From Phreatobacter cathodiphilus (GTDB taxonomy: Bacteria; Pseudomonadota; Alphaproteobacteria; Rhizobiales; Phreatobacteraceae): 64,000 bases of DNA. A program made the position numbers and the translations under genes. The DNA is taken from assembly GCF_003008515.1 (NCBI RefSeq), contig NZ_CP027668.1, positions 1,046,001-1,110,000 on the forward strand, written 5' to 3'. Within the stretch, counting starts at the first letter, position 1. Every line of letters begins with the position of its first letter. This document shows positions 55,244 through 64,000 of this stretch, piece by piece. Below the pieces are notes generated by a model. The model made no database searches, was not told where the DNA came from, and saw nothing but the letters and a program-made list of their open reading frames with translations.

Positions 55244-56416
55244 TCAGCGCCGCCGCGTTTGGAGCACTGCGAGGAAGCCCAGAGCGACGAGGCTGAAGCC
55301 GAGGGCGCATCCGAGCACCGCCTGTGCCCCGACATGGACCAGCAAGGCCGAGAGCAGTGGCGGGGCCGCCGCGTAGATGAGATTGAGCGGCAGCCCGATG
55401 CGCGCCATGGCCAGGGCATAGGTGGCCTTGTCGTAGAAGACGAGCGGCATGGTAGCCCGGGCCACGGCGAAGGCGCCTCCGGCCAGGCCGAAGAGCAGGG
55501 CGAAGAGGCCCAGGGCCCAAAGCGCATCTCCGCCGACGAGCAGCGCGCCGATCCCCAGCGGCATGACCATGGCGGCGATCAGGCCCGTCGCCAGCCCGTC
55601 CCAGCGCCCGCCGCCGGCAATATCGAGCAACCGTCCGCCCACCTTCAGCAGACCGACCAGCGATCCCATCGCGATCGCCTCGGCCGCTCCGACCCCCAGT
55701 GCCTTGGCGGTTTCGATGATGACGGCCTCGAAGCCGACGGTGACGAAGCCGTTGCAGACGATGGCCCCGACGATCAGGCCGAATGTCCCGCGGGGCGGCC
55801 CCGCGCCTCCGCCGGTCTCCCTTGGCGAAGCGGGCTCCGCTGACCCGCCGCTGTCGCGCAGGCCGAACCGGATCAGAGGCAGAGCAACGACGATCAGCGC
55901 GACGGCATAGACGACCACCGTCGCCCGCCAGCCCATTTGGGAGGAGAGCGAGGCCGTCAGCGGCCAGAAGATGCTCGATGCGAGGCCTGTGACCAGCATG
56001 AGCGATCCGATCGCTGTCCTGGCGCGCTGCCCGCCGACGGCGTTGAGATGGACATAGGCGGAAGTGGTCAGGGACGATGCGCTGAAAAGCCCGAGAAGCG
56101 TCCAACCGGCGAAATAACCTGCAGGTCCGGACGCGGCGGCGAGAAGAAGCAGGCCGCCGGCGCCGGTTGCGAAGCCAGCCAGCATGAGCGTGCGCGCCCC
56201 CAACCGAACCAGCCAGCGTCCCAGCATCGGTGCCGCGAGCGCGGTGACGACATACATGGTCGATGTTCCGAGGAATACCGACGGCAAGGACATGCCGAGG
56301 TCGGTGGCGACGACAGGGCCGACCACCGGGAGCAGGCTGAGCACGCCCCATCCCAGGGTCTGGGTAACCGCCAGGACGGTGAGCGTCATCGCCAGAGGGG
56401 TGCCTTGGTACTGCAT
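55244..56416 (-). CDS. Major facilitator superfamily transporter
   Basis: A 390-residue protein with about twelve hydrophobic segments in two halves joined by a Gly/Pro-rich loop (about 190-215). LGTSTMYVVTALAAPMLGRWLVRLG contains the usual MFS loop 2-3 pattern, with few charges. The start at 56416 is the Met directly before the first helix. The substrate is unknown. It interrupts the otherwise conserved gmk-rsmA neighbourhood, is less constrained than its neighbours, and may have been added. Confidence 0.85.
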   Translation of the reverse strand: MQYQGTPLAMTLTVLAVTQTLGWGVLSLLPVVGPVVATDLGMSLPSVFLGTSTMYVVTALAAPMLGRWLVRLGARTLMLAGFATGAGGLLLLAAASGPAGYFAGWTLLGLFSASSLTTSAYVHLNAVGGQRARTAIGSLMLVTGLASSIFWPLTASLSSQMGWRATVVVYAVALIVVALPLIRFGLRDSGGSAEPASPRETGGGAGPPRGTFGLIVGAIVCNGFVTVGFEAVIIETAKALGVGAAEAIAMGSLVGLLKVGGRLLDIAGGGRWDGLATGLIAAMVMPLGIGALLVGGDALWALGLFALLFGLAGGAFAVARATMPLVFYDKATYALAMARIGLPLNLIYAAAPPLLSALLVHVGAQAVLGCALGFSLVALGFLAVLQTRRR

Positions 56417-56515
56417 GGCCGAATGATATGGCGGAGGCGGCGAGGGAAGGTGACCGGCGGGTGACAAAGAAGCCGTCAGCCTGCATGCCTGCTCTTCATC
56501 CGCCGGCAGGCTCGC

Positions 56516-57364
56516 CTAGGCCTCTCCGCCTTCGGCCAGCCGCGCCAACCGGCAGAAGTCCTCGATCGTCAGGTTCTCCGCCCGCTCGGTCGGGTCGAGC
56601 CCCGCCGCCTCGATCAGCGGCATGGGATCGCGGCCGAGGCCCTTGAGGCTCTGGCGGATCATCTTGCGGCGCTGGCCGAAGGCGGCGAGCGTCACCCGCT
56701 CCAGCATCTTCACCGAACAGGGCAGGGGTTCAGCCCGCGGCACGAGATGGACCACCGTCGAGGTGATCTTCGGCGGCGGCACGAAGGCCGAAGGCGCCAC
56801 GTCGAACACCATCTTCGCGCTCGTGCGCCAGCCGGCGAGCACCCCGAGGCGGCCGTAAGCGTCCGAGCCCGGCGCCGCGACGATGCGCTGCGCCACCTCC
56901 TTCTGGAACATCAGCGTCAGCGACTGGTACCAGGGCGGCCAGGCCTCTCCCGTGAGCCAGCCGGTGAGGAGGTTCGTCCCGACATTGTAGGGCAGATTGG
57001 CAACGATGCGGGCCGGCGCGCCGCCGGTGAGCGCGGCGAAGTCGACCCTCAAGGCATCGCCCTCGATCACCTCAAGCCGGCCGGGATAGGCCGCGGCGAT
57101 CTCCGCGAGGGCCGGCAGGCAGCGCGCGTCGCGCTCAATGGCGATGACCCGGCCCGCCCCGCCGGCGAGCAGCGCCCGGGTGAGGCCGCCGGGCCCCGGA
57201 CCCACCTCCACCACCGTCGCGCCCTCCAGCGGCCCGGAGGCGCGGGCGATGCGGCTCGTCAGGTTGAGGTCGAGCAGGAAGTTCTGGCCGAGCGCCTTCT
57301 TCGCCATCAGCCCGTGGCGGGCGATGACCTCGCGCAGCGGCGGCAGAGGGTCGATCGCGCTCAA
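56516..57364 (-). CDS. rsmA: 16S rRNA adenine dimethyltransferase
   Basis: Dimethylates A1518 and A1519 of 16S rRNA (KsgA); 282 residues. [18 protein letters not shown] is the N-terminal signature, [14 protein letters not shown] the SAM site and [15 protein letters not shown] the target-base motif. The C-terminal domain has [12 protein letters not shown]. The start overlaps the pdxA stop by four bases. Confidence 0.96.
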   Translation of the reverse strand: MSAIDPLPPLREVIARHGLMAKKALGQNFLLDLNLTSRIARASGPLEGATVVEVGPGPGGLTRALLAGGAGRVIAIERDARCLPALAEIAAAYPGRLEVIEGDALRVDFAALTGGAPARIVANLPYNVGTNLLTGWLTGEAWPPWYQSLTLMFQKEVAQRIVAAPGSDAYGRLGVLAGWRTSAKMVFDVAPSAFVPPPKITSTVVHLVPRAEPLPCSVKMLERVTLAAFGQRRKMIRQSLKGLGRDPMPLIEAAGLDPTERAENLTIEDFCRLARLAEGGEA

Positions 57365-58371
57365 GCGGCGGGCTTCTTCTGGGCGAGCCGGCCGGCGAGC
57401 GCGATCGCCTGGATCATGCTGGTCGGGCGGGCCGTGCCGGTGCCGGCGAGGGAATAGGCCGTGCCATGGTCGGGCGAGGTGCGGATGAAGGGGAGGCCGA
57501 GCGTGACGTTGACGCCCTCGTCGAAGGCGATGGTCTTCACCGGCGCCAGCACCTGGTCGTGATACATGCCGAGCACCGCGTCATAGGTCTCGCGCGCTGC
57601 CGGGTGGAACAGCGTGTCGGCGGGATGGGGGCCGGTGGCGGCGATGCCGAGGCGCTGGAGTTCCGCCACGGCGGGAGCCACCACCTCGATGTCCTCGCGG
57701 CCGATCAGCCCGTCCTCGCCCGCGTGCGGGTTGAGCCCGCAGACCGCGAGCCGCGGGCGGGCGATGCCGAACTTGGTCGCGAGGTCGTGGGCGACGATGG
57801 CGCCGGTCTCGACGATCAGGTTCGTCGTCAGGCGCACGGGCACCGCGGCGACGGGGATGTGGATGGTGACGGGAACGACGGCCAGCGTCTCGCTCCAGAT
57901 CATCATCACCGGTCGCACCGGCCCGACGCGGAAAGCCCGCGCCAGTTCGCCGAGGAATTCGGTATGGCCCGGATGGGCGAAACCCGCCTCTGCCAGCACC
58001 GACTTGGAGATCGGTGCCGTGACGATCGCCCCCGCCCTGCCCGAGCGGATGTGGTCGACGCCCGTCCGGATCGCCTCGATGACCAAAATGCCCGTCTCCG
58101 AGGTCGGTTGGCCCGGCCGGTCGTCCATGCCCTCGCCGATATCGAGCACCGGCAGGCCGTAGGGAAAGGTCTCCACCGCCTCTTCCGGCAGGCAGGGGAC
58201 GACAGGCACGCCGATCCCGAGCCGTACGGCTCGAGCCTCCATCAGGCCCGCGTCGCCGATCACGTAAAAGGGGGGGAGGCGGTGTGCCGCCCGGTCCCGC
58301 CAGGCCATGAGGGCGACATCCGGACCGATGCCGGCCGGTTCGCCCATGGAGATGGCGAGGGGCAGGAGCAC
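57361..58371 (-). CDS. pdxA: 4-hydroxythreonine-4-phosphate dehydrogenase
   Basis: NAD-dependent step of pyridoxal phosphate synthesis; 336 residues. [17 protein letters not shown] starts the protein and [20 protein letters not shown] is the central motif with a metal-binding His. [20 protein letters not shown] includes the second metal-binding region. It lies 8 bases after the SurA-like gene, in the order lptD-surA-pdxA-rsmA. Confidence 0.96.
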   Translation of the reverse strand: MLLPLAISMGEPAGIGPDVALMAWRDRAAHRLPPFYVIGDAGLMEARAVRLGIGVPVVPCLPEEAVETFPYGLPVLDIGEGMDDRPGQPTSETGILVIEAIRTGVDHIRSGRAGAIVTAPISKSVLAEAGFAHPGHTEFLGELARAFRVGPVRPVMMIWSETLAVVPVTIHIPVAAVPVRLTTNLIVETGAIVAHDLATKFGIARPRLAVCGLNPHAGEDGLIGREDIEVVAPAVAELQRLGIAATGPHPADTLFHPAARETYDAVLGMYHDQVLAPVKTIAFDEGVNVTLGLPFIRTSPDHGTAYSLAGTGTARPTSMIQAIALAGRLAQKKPAA

Positions 58372-58379
58372 GGCGCCGC

Positions 58380-59324
58380 TCAGCGCCGCTCGCCGCGGCC
58401 GTCGCGATAATTGATCACGGAGGTCTGCCGCAGCCGGGCGAGGTAGGTCTCGGAGATGCGCTTCATCTCGGCCGTGGTCATTTCTTCGCGCACCTGGTTG
58501 CGGGCGGCGGTATCGCTGGTGCTCGCCTCTTCCTTGGAGCAGACGGCGATCATCTCGATGCCCTGCTGGGTGCGGCTCGGCGGCGTCAGCTTGCCCACTG
58601 CAGTCTGGTCCAGCACCTGGCGGAAGGCGGGGCTAAGGTCGGTATTGAGGCGGCGGAACTGCTCGCGCACGGCGGCGTCGGGAATGGCCGCGACCTTCTC
58701 CATATCGGTGGCGCAACTGGAGAACCGGCCGCGCAGGGCGTTGGCCTCGGCCATCCGGCGCTGCACCTGGGCCGGCGGCGCGTTCGCCGCCACCAGAAGC
58801 ACGACCGGCCGGAGCACGTAGTTGACCGGGCGCGTCGCGCCCTGCCGGCGCGACAGGGCGTCGACGAGCTGGGTATCGGTGATGAAGATCGTGCGGCCGT
58901 AGCGGGCACCGATCAGGTTGGACCAGGACAGGTCGGCGCGCAGCTTGCCCTTGTAGACTCTGGGTTCGATGCCCTGGGAGCGCAGCACCTGGTCGAAACC
59001 GCGAGGGTCGAAGCCGGAGCGCTGGGCGACCTGGGCATAGGCAGCCGCCACCTGCTGCTCGTTGGCCTCGACGCGGTAGCGCCGGGCCTCGGCGAACTTG
59101 ATGCGGTCGTTGATCAGGTCCTGGAGCGCCTGCTCCGCCGAATGCGGCCGGCCCTCGCGGATTTGCAGCAGGCGCTGGCGCTGGGGGATGTCGAAGCTGG
59201 TGATCGGGACGCCGCCGACGGTGGCGATGACCCGGCCTTCCTGGGCGGAGGCGGAGCCGGCGACGACCCCGGCGGACAGGGCGACGGCGAGAGCAGCGGC
59301 GAGCAAGGGTCGCACGGGAACCAT
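58380..59324 (-). CDS. SurA-like periplasmic chaperone (SurA N-terminal domain)
   Basis: A 314-residue exported protein. The signal peptide is LLAAALAVALSAGVVAG with ASAQ. The SurA N-terminal fold includes GGVPITSFDIPQRQRLL and ALQDLINDRIKFAEARRYRVE. The middle part aligns in position with the parvulin domain (VNYVLRPVVLLV to QGIEMIAVC), but clear catalytic residues were not seen, so isomerase activity is uncertain. AAGGAGG precedes ATG 59324. It lies just downstream of lptD, whose product needs SurA-type chaperones. Confidence 0.88.
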   Translation of the reverse strand: MVPVRPLLAAALAVALSAGVVAGSASAQEGRVIATVGGVPITSFDIPQRQRLLQIREGRPHSAEQALQDLINDRIKFAEARRYRVEANEQQVAAAYAQVAQRSGFDPRGFDQVLRSQGIEPRVYKGKLRADLSWSNLIGARYGRTIFITDTQLVDALSRRQGATRPVNYVLRPVVLLVAANAPPAQVQRRMAEANALRGRFSSCATDMEKVAAIPDAAVREQFRRLNTDLSPAFRQVLDQTAVGKLTPPSRTQQGIEMIAVCSKEEASTSDTAARNQVREEMTTAEMKRISETYLARLRQTSVINYRDGRGERR

Positions 59325-59405
59325 GAGGGCGCCTCCTTGGACAGGGAACGAAAATGCCGAGCCTGCTCCCTCGCCCAAGAGGGTGGCGCAATCAGGGCAG
59401 GGGGG

Positions 59406-62069
59406 TCATTGCGAGGGCGGATTGAACCAGTTCGAGACGTTCTGGGACAGGGTCAGCTCGCCGATCGTGCGCAGGTTGAACCGGAACATGAAGCGGTGGA
59501 CGTCGCGCGTCGTCGCGACGTTGTTCAGCGTCACCACCTCGGCGGCGAAGTCGCGGGAATAGTAGAAGCCGAGCTGCATCGCGTCGTCGAGATAGTTCAC
59601 GCCAACGGTCAGGCCCTCGATCTTGTTGCGCTCGGTGAGGTCCGACGCCACCGTCGCAGCCAGGTTCTGCCGCTGGAAGGCGAAGCGCGCCGCGCCGTAG
59701 AGCGTCCAGTTGGTGGCGACCGTGTAGGAGAGGGCCGCGCCGACGGCGCTGCGCGACACGAGATAGCCGAGGTCGGGCTGCGGCGCGAGGAAGCCGTAGG
59801 TGCCGGTCAGGGCGAAATTGCCGAAGCGCCCGGTGGCGTCGATCTCGCCGCGCTGGACCGCGAAGGTCCGCTCGTCGAAGCGGCCGCGGGCCGAGAAGCG
59901 GAAGTTCCGATCGAGCTGGTACTGGAACCGCGCCACATAGTCGGAGCGCTGCTTGTCAAGACCGGAATTGGCCCCGGTCGCCGCCATGTCGTAGAGCGCG
60001 CCGGCCGAGAACGAGTTGATTCCGAACAGGTGGAGCGACTGGCCGAACATCACGTTCATCGACGAGCCGTTGGTGAAACGGTGGGTGACGTTGAGGCCGT
60101 AGTTCAGCCGCCCGCCGCCCTCGACCCGGTCCCAGCCCGAGAACTTGTTGACCTGGAACAGGTTGGTGTCGTCGAAGACGAGGCTCTGCGCGTCCTCGTT
60201 CGGGATGTAGCCGATGTTCTGCTCGCTCGGCCGCGCGATGATCTGGAGGATCGGCTCGACCGTCGTCGTGCCGTAGGCGTTCCCGGCGATCCAGGGATAG
60301 CGGTAGGTCATGCCGACGGCCGGCATGAACCGCGTGTAGATTCTGTCGTCCTGCGCCAGGCGCGAGAAGGAGCCGAGCACGGCACTCTCGTCCTTGAGAT
60401 GGTGATAGGTCACGTCGCCGCGCACCGAGACGAAGGGCTCCCAGACCTGGCCCATGGCGTCGATGACGCGGCGGCGCCAGGCCGCCTCGGCGGAAACGCG
60501 CGAGTAGTTGCCGTCGATGCCGTTCACGAGGCAGTTGCGCGGGTCGAGATTGGTGTAGAGAGCCGTCTGACCCCTGGGGAGGCTGCGATTGCAGATCATC
60601 GGCGCCAGCGGGTTCTGCGGGTTGGTCGTGTCCACCGCGAACGGGTTCCGGCGCGACACGTCCGCCGCCTCGCGCGACAGGCTGACGACGCTCGTCCGCC
60701 AGGAGAACTCACCCCCCATGACCGACTGGTCGAGAACCCGGAAATAATCGAGCACCGGGTGGGTGGTGGGCAGGATCTTGTTGTCGGTGTCGGTCGCGGT
60801 GATGCCGACATAGCGGGTCGCGGACAGGTCGAACCAGCTGCGCGATCCCTGTCCCCGCAGGAAGACGCGGGAATTGGCCTCGGTCTGACCCGGCAGCGAC
60901 AGGGAATAGTCCCTGAGGAAGGCCGTGTCCGACATGAGGTTGAGGTCCCAACCCACGGACCACCGCTCGGTGACGCGGAAGATGCCGGTCGTGTGCAGGA
61001 TGCCGCGGAACTCGCGGTTGCCCACCTCCCGTGTCACGCCGTCGTTGTACATGAACACGCCGGGGTCGTTCTGCCGGATGCCGGCGGCCCGGATCGAATA
61101 ATAGCCGCTCTCGAAGCCGTGCCGCCACTCGGCGATGGGCATGAAGCCCTGGCGCGAATAGTAGCGCGGCGCGATCAGGAGGTCGTAGTTCGGCTGGATG
61201 TTCCAGAAATAGGGCACCTCGACGCCGATGCCCGTGCGGTTGGAGCCGGCGATGCCGGGCACGAGGATGCCGGACGCCTTGCGCACGGTCGGGTCGGGCG
61301 ACCAGAAGCGCGGCATATAGGCGATCGGCACGCCGAACATCTCGAAGCGCGCGTCCTCGAAATAGATCGTCCGCTCGGATTCCCGGTGGATGATGCGCTT
61401 GGCCTTGATCACCCAGGTCGGCGGCTTCGACAGGTCGGCGCGGCAGGAGGCGCAGGCCGTATAGGCGGCACGTTCGAAGGTCGTCGTGTCGCCGCCCTCG
61501 CGCGTCACGTCGGTGGCGCCGATGAACCGGCGGTCCGGCGTCTCCAGGTTCAGCGAACGGATGAAGCCGTTGGTGAACTGCTGGTCGAACTCCATGTCCT
61601 GGCCGTGGGCGATGTTGCCCGACGGTTCGGTGATGCGGACGTTGCCGGTGGCCCGAACGCGGCCCGAGCGCTGGTCGTAGGTGACGACGTCGGCCTCGAT
61701 CGTGCGGCCGTCGTAATAGATCTGGACGTTGCCGCGCGCCGACACCCGGCTCGTCCGCTCATCATAGACGAGCTGGCCGGCATTGACCTGCATCGGCGTG
61801 CCCGGGGGCGTGGAGGAGAAGGTCGGCCCCGCGACGGCGGTGGGGGGACCGGCGGACCGCACGGGCGAGGGCGGCGCCGGCTGATTTTGCACCTGCGTCG
61901 GGTCGAGAATGTAGGACCGCCCCTCCACCGGCGCATCGGCCGTCTGGGCGCGCAGGGGTGCAAGTCCACCCGACGCGACGACCAGCGCCAAGAGGCTGGC
62001 GGTCGCGGTCAGGGCAGAGCGGGCGATTCGGGTCGTGGAAGCCGCCGGGCGGCGTGCTGCGCGAAGCAT
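59406..62069 (-). CDS. lptD: LPS-assembly protein LptD
   Basis: The outer-membrane barrel that inserts LPS; 887 residues. Signal segment LTATASLLALVVASGG is followed by a Pro-rich stretch. The OstA/LptA-like periplasmic domain (about 90-250) contains LVYDERTSRVSARGNVQIYY. The rest is the large beta-barrel, ending SNWFNPPSQ. CASC in AYTACASCRADLSKPP may form the disulfide that in E. coli is made by distant cysteines. ATG 62069 overlaps the lptG stop. A longer frame to 62921 is antisense noise over lptG. Confidence 0.94.
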   Translation of the reverse strand: MLRAARRPAASTTRIARSALTATASLLALVVASGGLAPLRAQTADAPVEGRSYILDPTQVQNQPAPPSPVRSAGPPTAVAGPTFSSTPPGTPMQVNAGQLVYDERTSRVSARGNVQIYYDGRTIEADVVTYDQRSGRVRATGNVRITEPSGNIAHGQDMEFDQQFTNGFIRSLNLETPDRRFIGATDVTREGGDTTTFERAAYTACASCRADLSKPPTWVIKAKRIIHRESERTIYFEDARFEMFGVPIAYMPRFWSPDPTVRKASGILVPGIAGSNRTGIGVEVPYFWNIQPNYDLLIAPRYYSRQGFMPIAEWRHGFESGYYSIRAAGIRQNDPGVFMYNDGVTREVGNREFRGILHTTGIFRVTERWSVGWDLNLMSDTAFLRDYSLSLPGQTEANSRVFLRGQGSRSWFDLSATRYVGITATDTDNKILPTTHPVLDYFRVLDQSVMGGEFSWRTSVVSLSREAADVSRRNPFAVDTTNPQNPLAPMICNRSLPRGQTALYTNLDPRNCLVNGIDGNYSRVSAEAAWRRRVIDAMGQVWEPFVSVRGDVTYHHLKDESAVLGSFSRLAQDDRIYTRFMPAVGMTYRYPWIAGNAYGTTTVEPILQIIARPSEQNIGYIPNEDAQSLVFDDTNLFQVNKFSGWDRVEGGGRLNYGLNVTHRFTNGSSMNVMFGQSLHLFGINSFSAGALYDMAATGANSGLDKQRSDYVARFQYQLDRNFRFSARGRFDERTFAVQRGEIDATGRFGNFALTGTYGFLAPQPDLGYLVSRSAVGAALSYTVATNWTLYGAARFAFQRQNLAATVASDLTERNKIEGLTVGVNYLDDAMQLGFYYSRDFAAEVVTLNNVATTRDVHRFMFRFNLRTIGELTLSQNVSNWFNPPSQ

Positions 62070-63151
62070 CAGCCGTCCTCCAGCTTCAGTAGAACCATGA
62101 AACCCATCAACGCACCGATAAATGCAGGCGACCAGGCGGCGAGAACCGGGGGCACGAGATTCGAGCGCCCCAGATTGCCGGCCAGTTCCGAACCCACGTA
62201 AAGCAAAAATCCGGCGACCACGCCACCCAGAATCGTCTTGCCCAATCCGCCGAGCCGGGCGAAGCGCAGGCTGGCGGCGGCGGCCACCAGCACCATCGCC
62301 ACCAGAAGCAGCGGTCTGGCGAGCAGAAGCTGGTACTGCAGCTCGAAACGGGCCGCCGGCAGGCCCGAACGGCGCGCGAGCTCGATGAATTGCGGCAGTT
62401 CCCAGAACGACACCTGCTCGGGCATCACGAAGCTTTGTCGGACCTGGTCGGCGGTGAGCTGGGTGGCGACCCGGTGGGTCTCGCGCTTCACCGGCTCTGC
62501 CCCGACGGGGGTGACGACCGCCTTGCGCAGCAGCCAGAATCCCTCGTCCAGCTCGGCGCTTTCCGCGTCGATCCGCTCCTTGAAGGCACCGTCGGCGCCA
62601 TAGACCAGCACGCTGACGCCGCTCAGGCGCTGGCCGCGCTCGGTTGCGGAGGCGGCGTTGATCACGGCCTGACCGTCGGGTGTCGCCTGGCGCAGCCAGA
62701 AATTGGTGCGCTGATCGCCCTGAAGGGCCCGGCCGAACAGATCGGACTCCAGCTTGAAGCTGCGCTCGCGGAAATCGGAGGCCACCGGATTGTAAACGGT
62801 GGCGGCGAAGACCCCGAGGAGCACCGCCACCACCACGGGGGGCGTCAGGAACTGCCAGGCCGACAGGCCCGCCGCCCGCGCCACCACAAGCTCCAGTTTC
62901 CGCGACAGCCCGAGGAAGCACAGCATGGCGCCGACGAGCACCGCGAAGGGCAGCACGATCTCGATGAAGGCGGGAACGCGGTAGACGGTCAGCAGCGCCA
63001 CCAGATGGGTCGGCGCGCGACTGGCATCCTCCACGCGGCGGAGCTGCTCCACGAAGTCGACGATGAGCACCAGGCCGAACGTGCCGAGGAAGGTGCCGCC
63101 CACCGCCGCCAGGAACTTGCGCGTCATATAGCGGGAGAAGGTCGACACCAT
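62069..63151 (-). CDS. lptG: LPS export permease LptG
   Basis: A 360-residue inner-membrane subunit of the LptB2FG exporter. FSRYMTRKFLAAVGGTFLGT is the N-terminal helix. IVLPFAVLVGAMLCFLGLSRK starts the next pair. A periplasmic jellyroll domain occupies about 130-260, and three helices with GLGKTILGGVVAGFLLYVG close the protein. Its start overlaps the lptF stop and its stop overlaps the lptD start. Confidence 0.94.
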   Translation of the reverse strand: MVSTFSRYMTRKFLAAVGGTFLGTFGLVLIVDFVEQLRRVEDASRAPTHLVALLTVYRVPAFIEIVLPFAVLVGAMLCFLGLSRKLELVVARAAGLSAWQFLTPPVVVAVLLGVFAATVYNPVASDFRERSFKLESDLFGRALQGDQRTNFWLRQATPDGQAVINAASATERGQRLSGVSVLVYGADGAFKERIDAESAELDEGFWLLRKAVVTPVGAEPVKRETHRVATQLTADQVRQSFVMPEQVSFWELPQFIELARRSGLPAARFELQYQLLLARPLLLVAMVLVAAAASLRFARLGGLGKTILGGVVAGFLLYVGSELAGNLGRSNLVPPVLAAWSPAFIGALMGFMVLLKLEDG

Positions 63152-64000
63152 CAGGCGCTGCCTCCCTGCGCCGTGCGTGCCGCGATCATCCGCGTGACGC
63201 GGTCGGTGATCTCGTTCGACAGGCGCGTGAGCACCTCGGGCGGGCGGACCTTGATCAACCCGAGCGACATGGCGCCGAAGAACACGATGGTGACGACGGG
63301 GAGGAGATAGACGAGGGGCACCGCCGCCGGCCGCGCCGCCACGATTCCGGACACGGCAAAGCCGCCGCCGCGGAAGGCGGCCATGATGATGATCGCACCG
63401 GCGATCGCGGCTCCGCGGCTCTGCCGCGTCGTACGGGCCTGTCCCAGCATGGCGAACGCAATACACAACATGGCCAGTGGGTAGAGCGGCGCGGCGAACC
63501 TGTCGTGCAGCTCCTGACGGAACCTCCCACGCCACCGCTCCAGCATGGGATCGGCGGGGTCGGGGCTCATGAGTTCGGACGTATAGCGCTCGGATGGTCT
63601 ATAAATCGTTTCGGCCGCCTGCGTGAGCTGCGACAGGTCGAAGGCGTAGCGGTCGAAGACGACGATCGACGTGGCCCCGTCCTTCGTCTCGCGCCGCTGC
63701 AGGTTGCCGTTCTCCAGCACGAAGAACGTGCCCTGCGGCTGTTCGCTGATCACGCCGCGCTCGGCCACGTAGATCATGTGTACCTGCGGATCGCGGGTGT
63801 CGGCCACCACGATGCCGAGGAGCACGCCGCCCGGGGCGCGGTCGCGGATGTGGAAGGTGAGGCCGCGATCCGCCTGGGTGAACTGGCCCGGCCGCACGAT
63901 GGCGGTGAGCAGGTTCGCCTGGACCTGCGTCAGCAGCAGGCGGAAGTGCCGGATGGAGGAGGGCGTCAGCCACAGCGACAGCGCGCCGACGAAGACCATG
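63151..64000 (-). CDS. lptF: LPS export permease LptF, 5' end outside the window
   Basis: The C-terminal 282 residues or so of LptF are visible; the frame is open to the window edge. LptF proteins have about 360-390 residues, so roughly 100 N-terminal residues including the first helices are missing. The visible part starts in the second or third helix and includes the jellyroll domain (GQFTQADRGLTFHIRDRAPG, VVFDRYAFDLSQL) and the last helices with YPLAMLCIAFAMLGQARTTR. It couples to lptG. Confidence 0.92.
   Translation of the reverse strand, partial: MVFVGALSLWLTPSSIRHFRLLLTQVQANLLTAIVRPGQFTQADRGLTFHIRDRAPGGVLLGIVVADTRDPQVHMIYVAERGVISEQPQGTFFVLENGNLQRRETKDGATSIVVFDRYAFDLSQLTQAAETIYRPSERYTSELMSPDPADPMLERWRGRFRQELHDRFAAPLYPLAMLCIAFAMLGQARTTRQSRGAAIAGAIIIMAAFRGGGFAVSGIVAARPAAVPLVYLLPVVTIVFFGAMSLGLIKVRPPEVLTRLSNEITDRVTRMIAARTAQGGSA

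Noticed and set aside
59142-62201. Plus-strand frame of about 1000 residues opposite lptD
   Set aside because: Antisense to a well-supported LptD; the composition is Arg/Val/Gly/His-rich without motifs.
62070-62921. N-terminal extension of the lptD frame to 62921
   Set aside because: It would overlap lptG completely. The signal peptide at ATG 62069 and the stop/start overlap with lptG show the true start.

Overview
This window is a contiguous, high-GC chromosomal segment from an alphaproteobacterium, most likely of the Hyphomicrobiales (Rhizobiales). The evidence is the gene order lptF-lptG-lptD-surA-pdxA-rsmA, fabD-fabG-acpP-fabF-mltG-yicC-gmk, rpsF-rpsR-DUF2232-rplI and dnaB-alr-radA-DUF502-cvpA-purF, together with a LptD of alphaproteobacterial type, an S6 with a Gly/Arg-rich tail, and short GC-rich palindromic repeats between genes. 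I cannot name the genus with confidence. No tRNA, rRNA, CRISPR array, prophage or insertion sequence was recognised.

Region 1 (1-4300) is a haem-acquisition operon: a TonB-dependent receptor cut by the window edge, a TonB, an HmuQ-like haem-degrading monooxygenase and HutX. It ends in a terminator and a nested inverted-repeat element.

Region 2 (4300-13400) looks like a catabolic locus. It has a BKACE-family beta-keto acid cleavage enzyme, a 3-hydroxyacyl-CoA dehydrogenase-like enzyme, a branched-chain-amino-acid-type ABC transporter (LivK, LivH and a LivM-LivG-LivF triple fusion), a divergent FadR-type regulator and an SDR. A DUF559 nuclease-fold gene sits inside it, bracketed by 44-bp perfect inverted repeats.

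Region 3 (13400-21000) is mixed: a metallophosphoesterase, a FAD-linked D-lactate/glycolate-type dehydrogenase, three consecutive very small conserved-looking genes, an M20 peptidase, a DUF2478 protein, a TusA-like protein and an Mrp/ApbC ATPase.

Region 4 (21300-34900) holds guaB, rsmB and guaA. Two related small Gly-rich secreted proteins flank a MAPEG membrane protein. A membrane GGDEF protein, a CAP-domain protein, an ArsC-like protein, a YfgM-like membrane protein, a short lipoprotein, der, and a divergent NAD(P)-binding protein/HxlR pair complete the region.

Region 5 (34900-64000) is the housekeeping core: purine synthesis (purF), recombination (radA), cell wall (alr, mltG), replication (dnaB), ribosome (rpsF, rpsR, rplI, rsmA), fatty acid synthesis (fabD, fabG, acpP, fabF), GMP kinase, PLP synthesis (pdxA) and LPS transport (lptF, lptG, lptD with a SurA-like chaperone). 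Between these lie an Omp31-like porin, a COG0523 metallochaperone with a Zur-like box, and an MFS transporter.

The most unusual items are the inverted-repeat-bracketed DUF559 unit and the LivM-LivG-LivF fusion.
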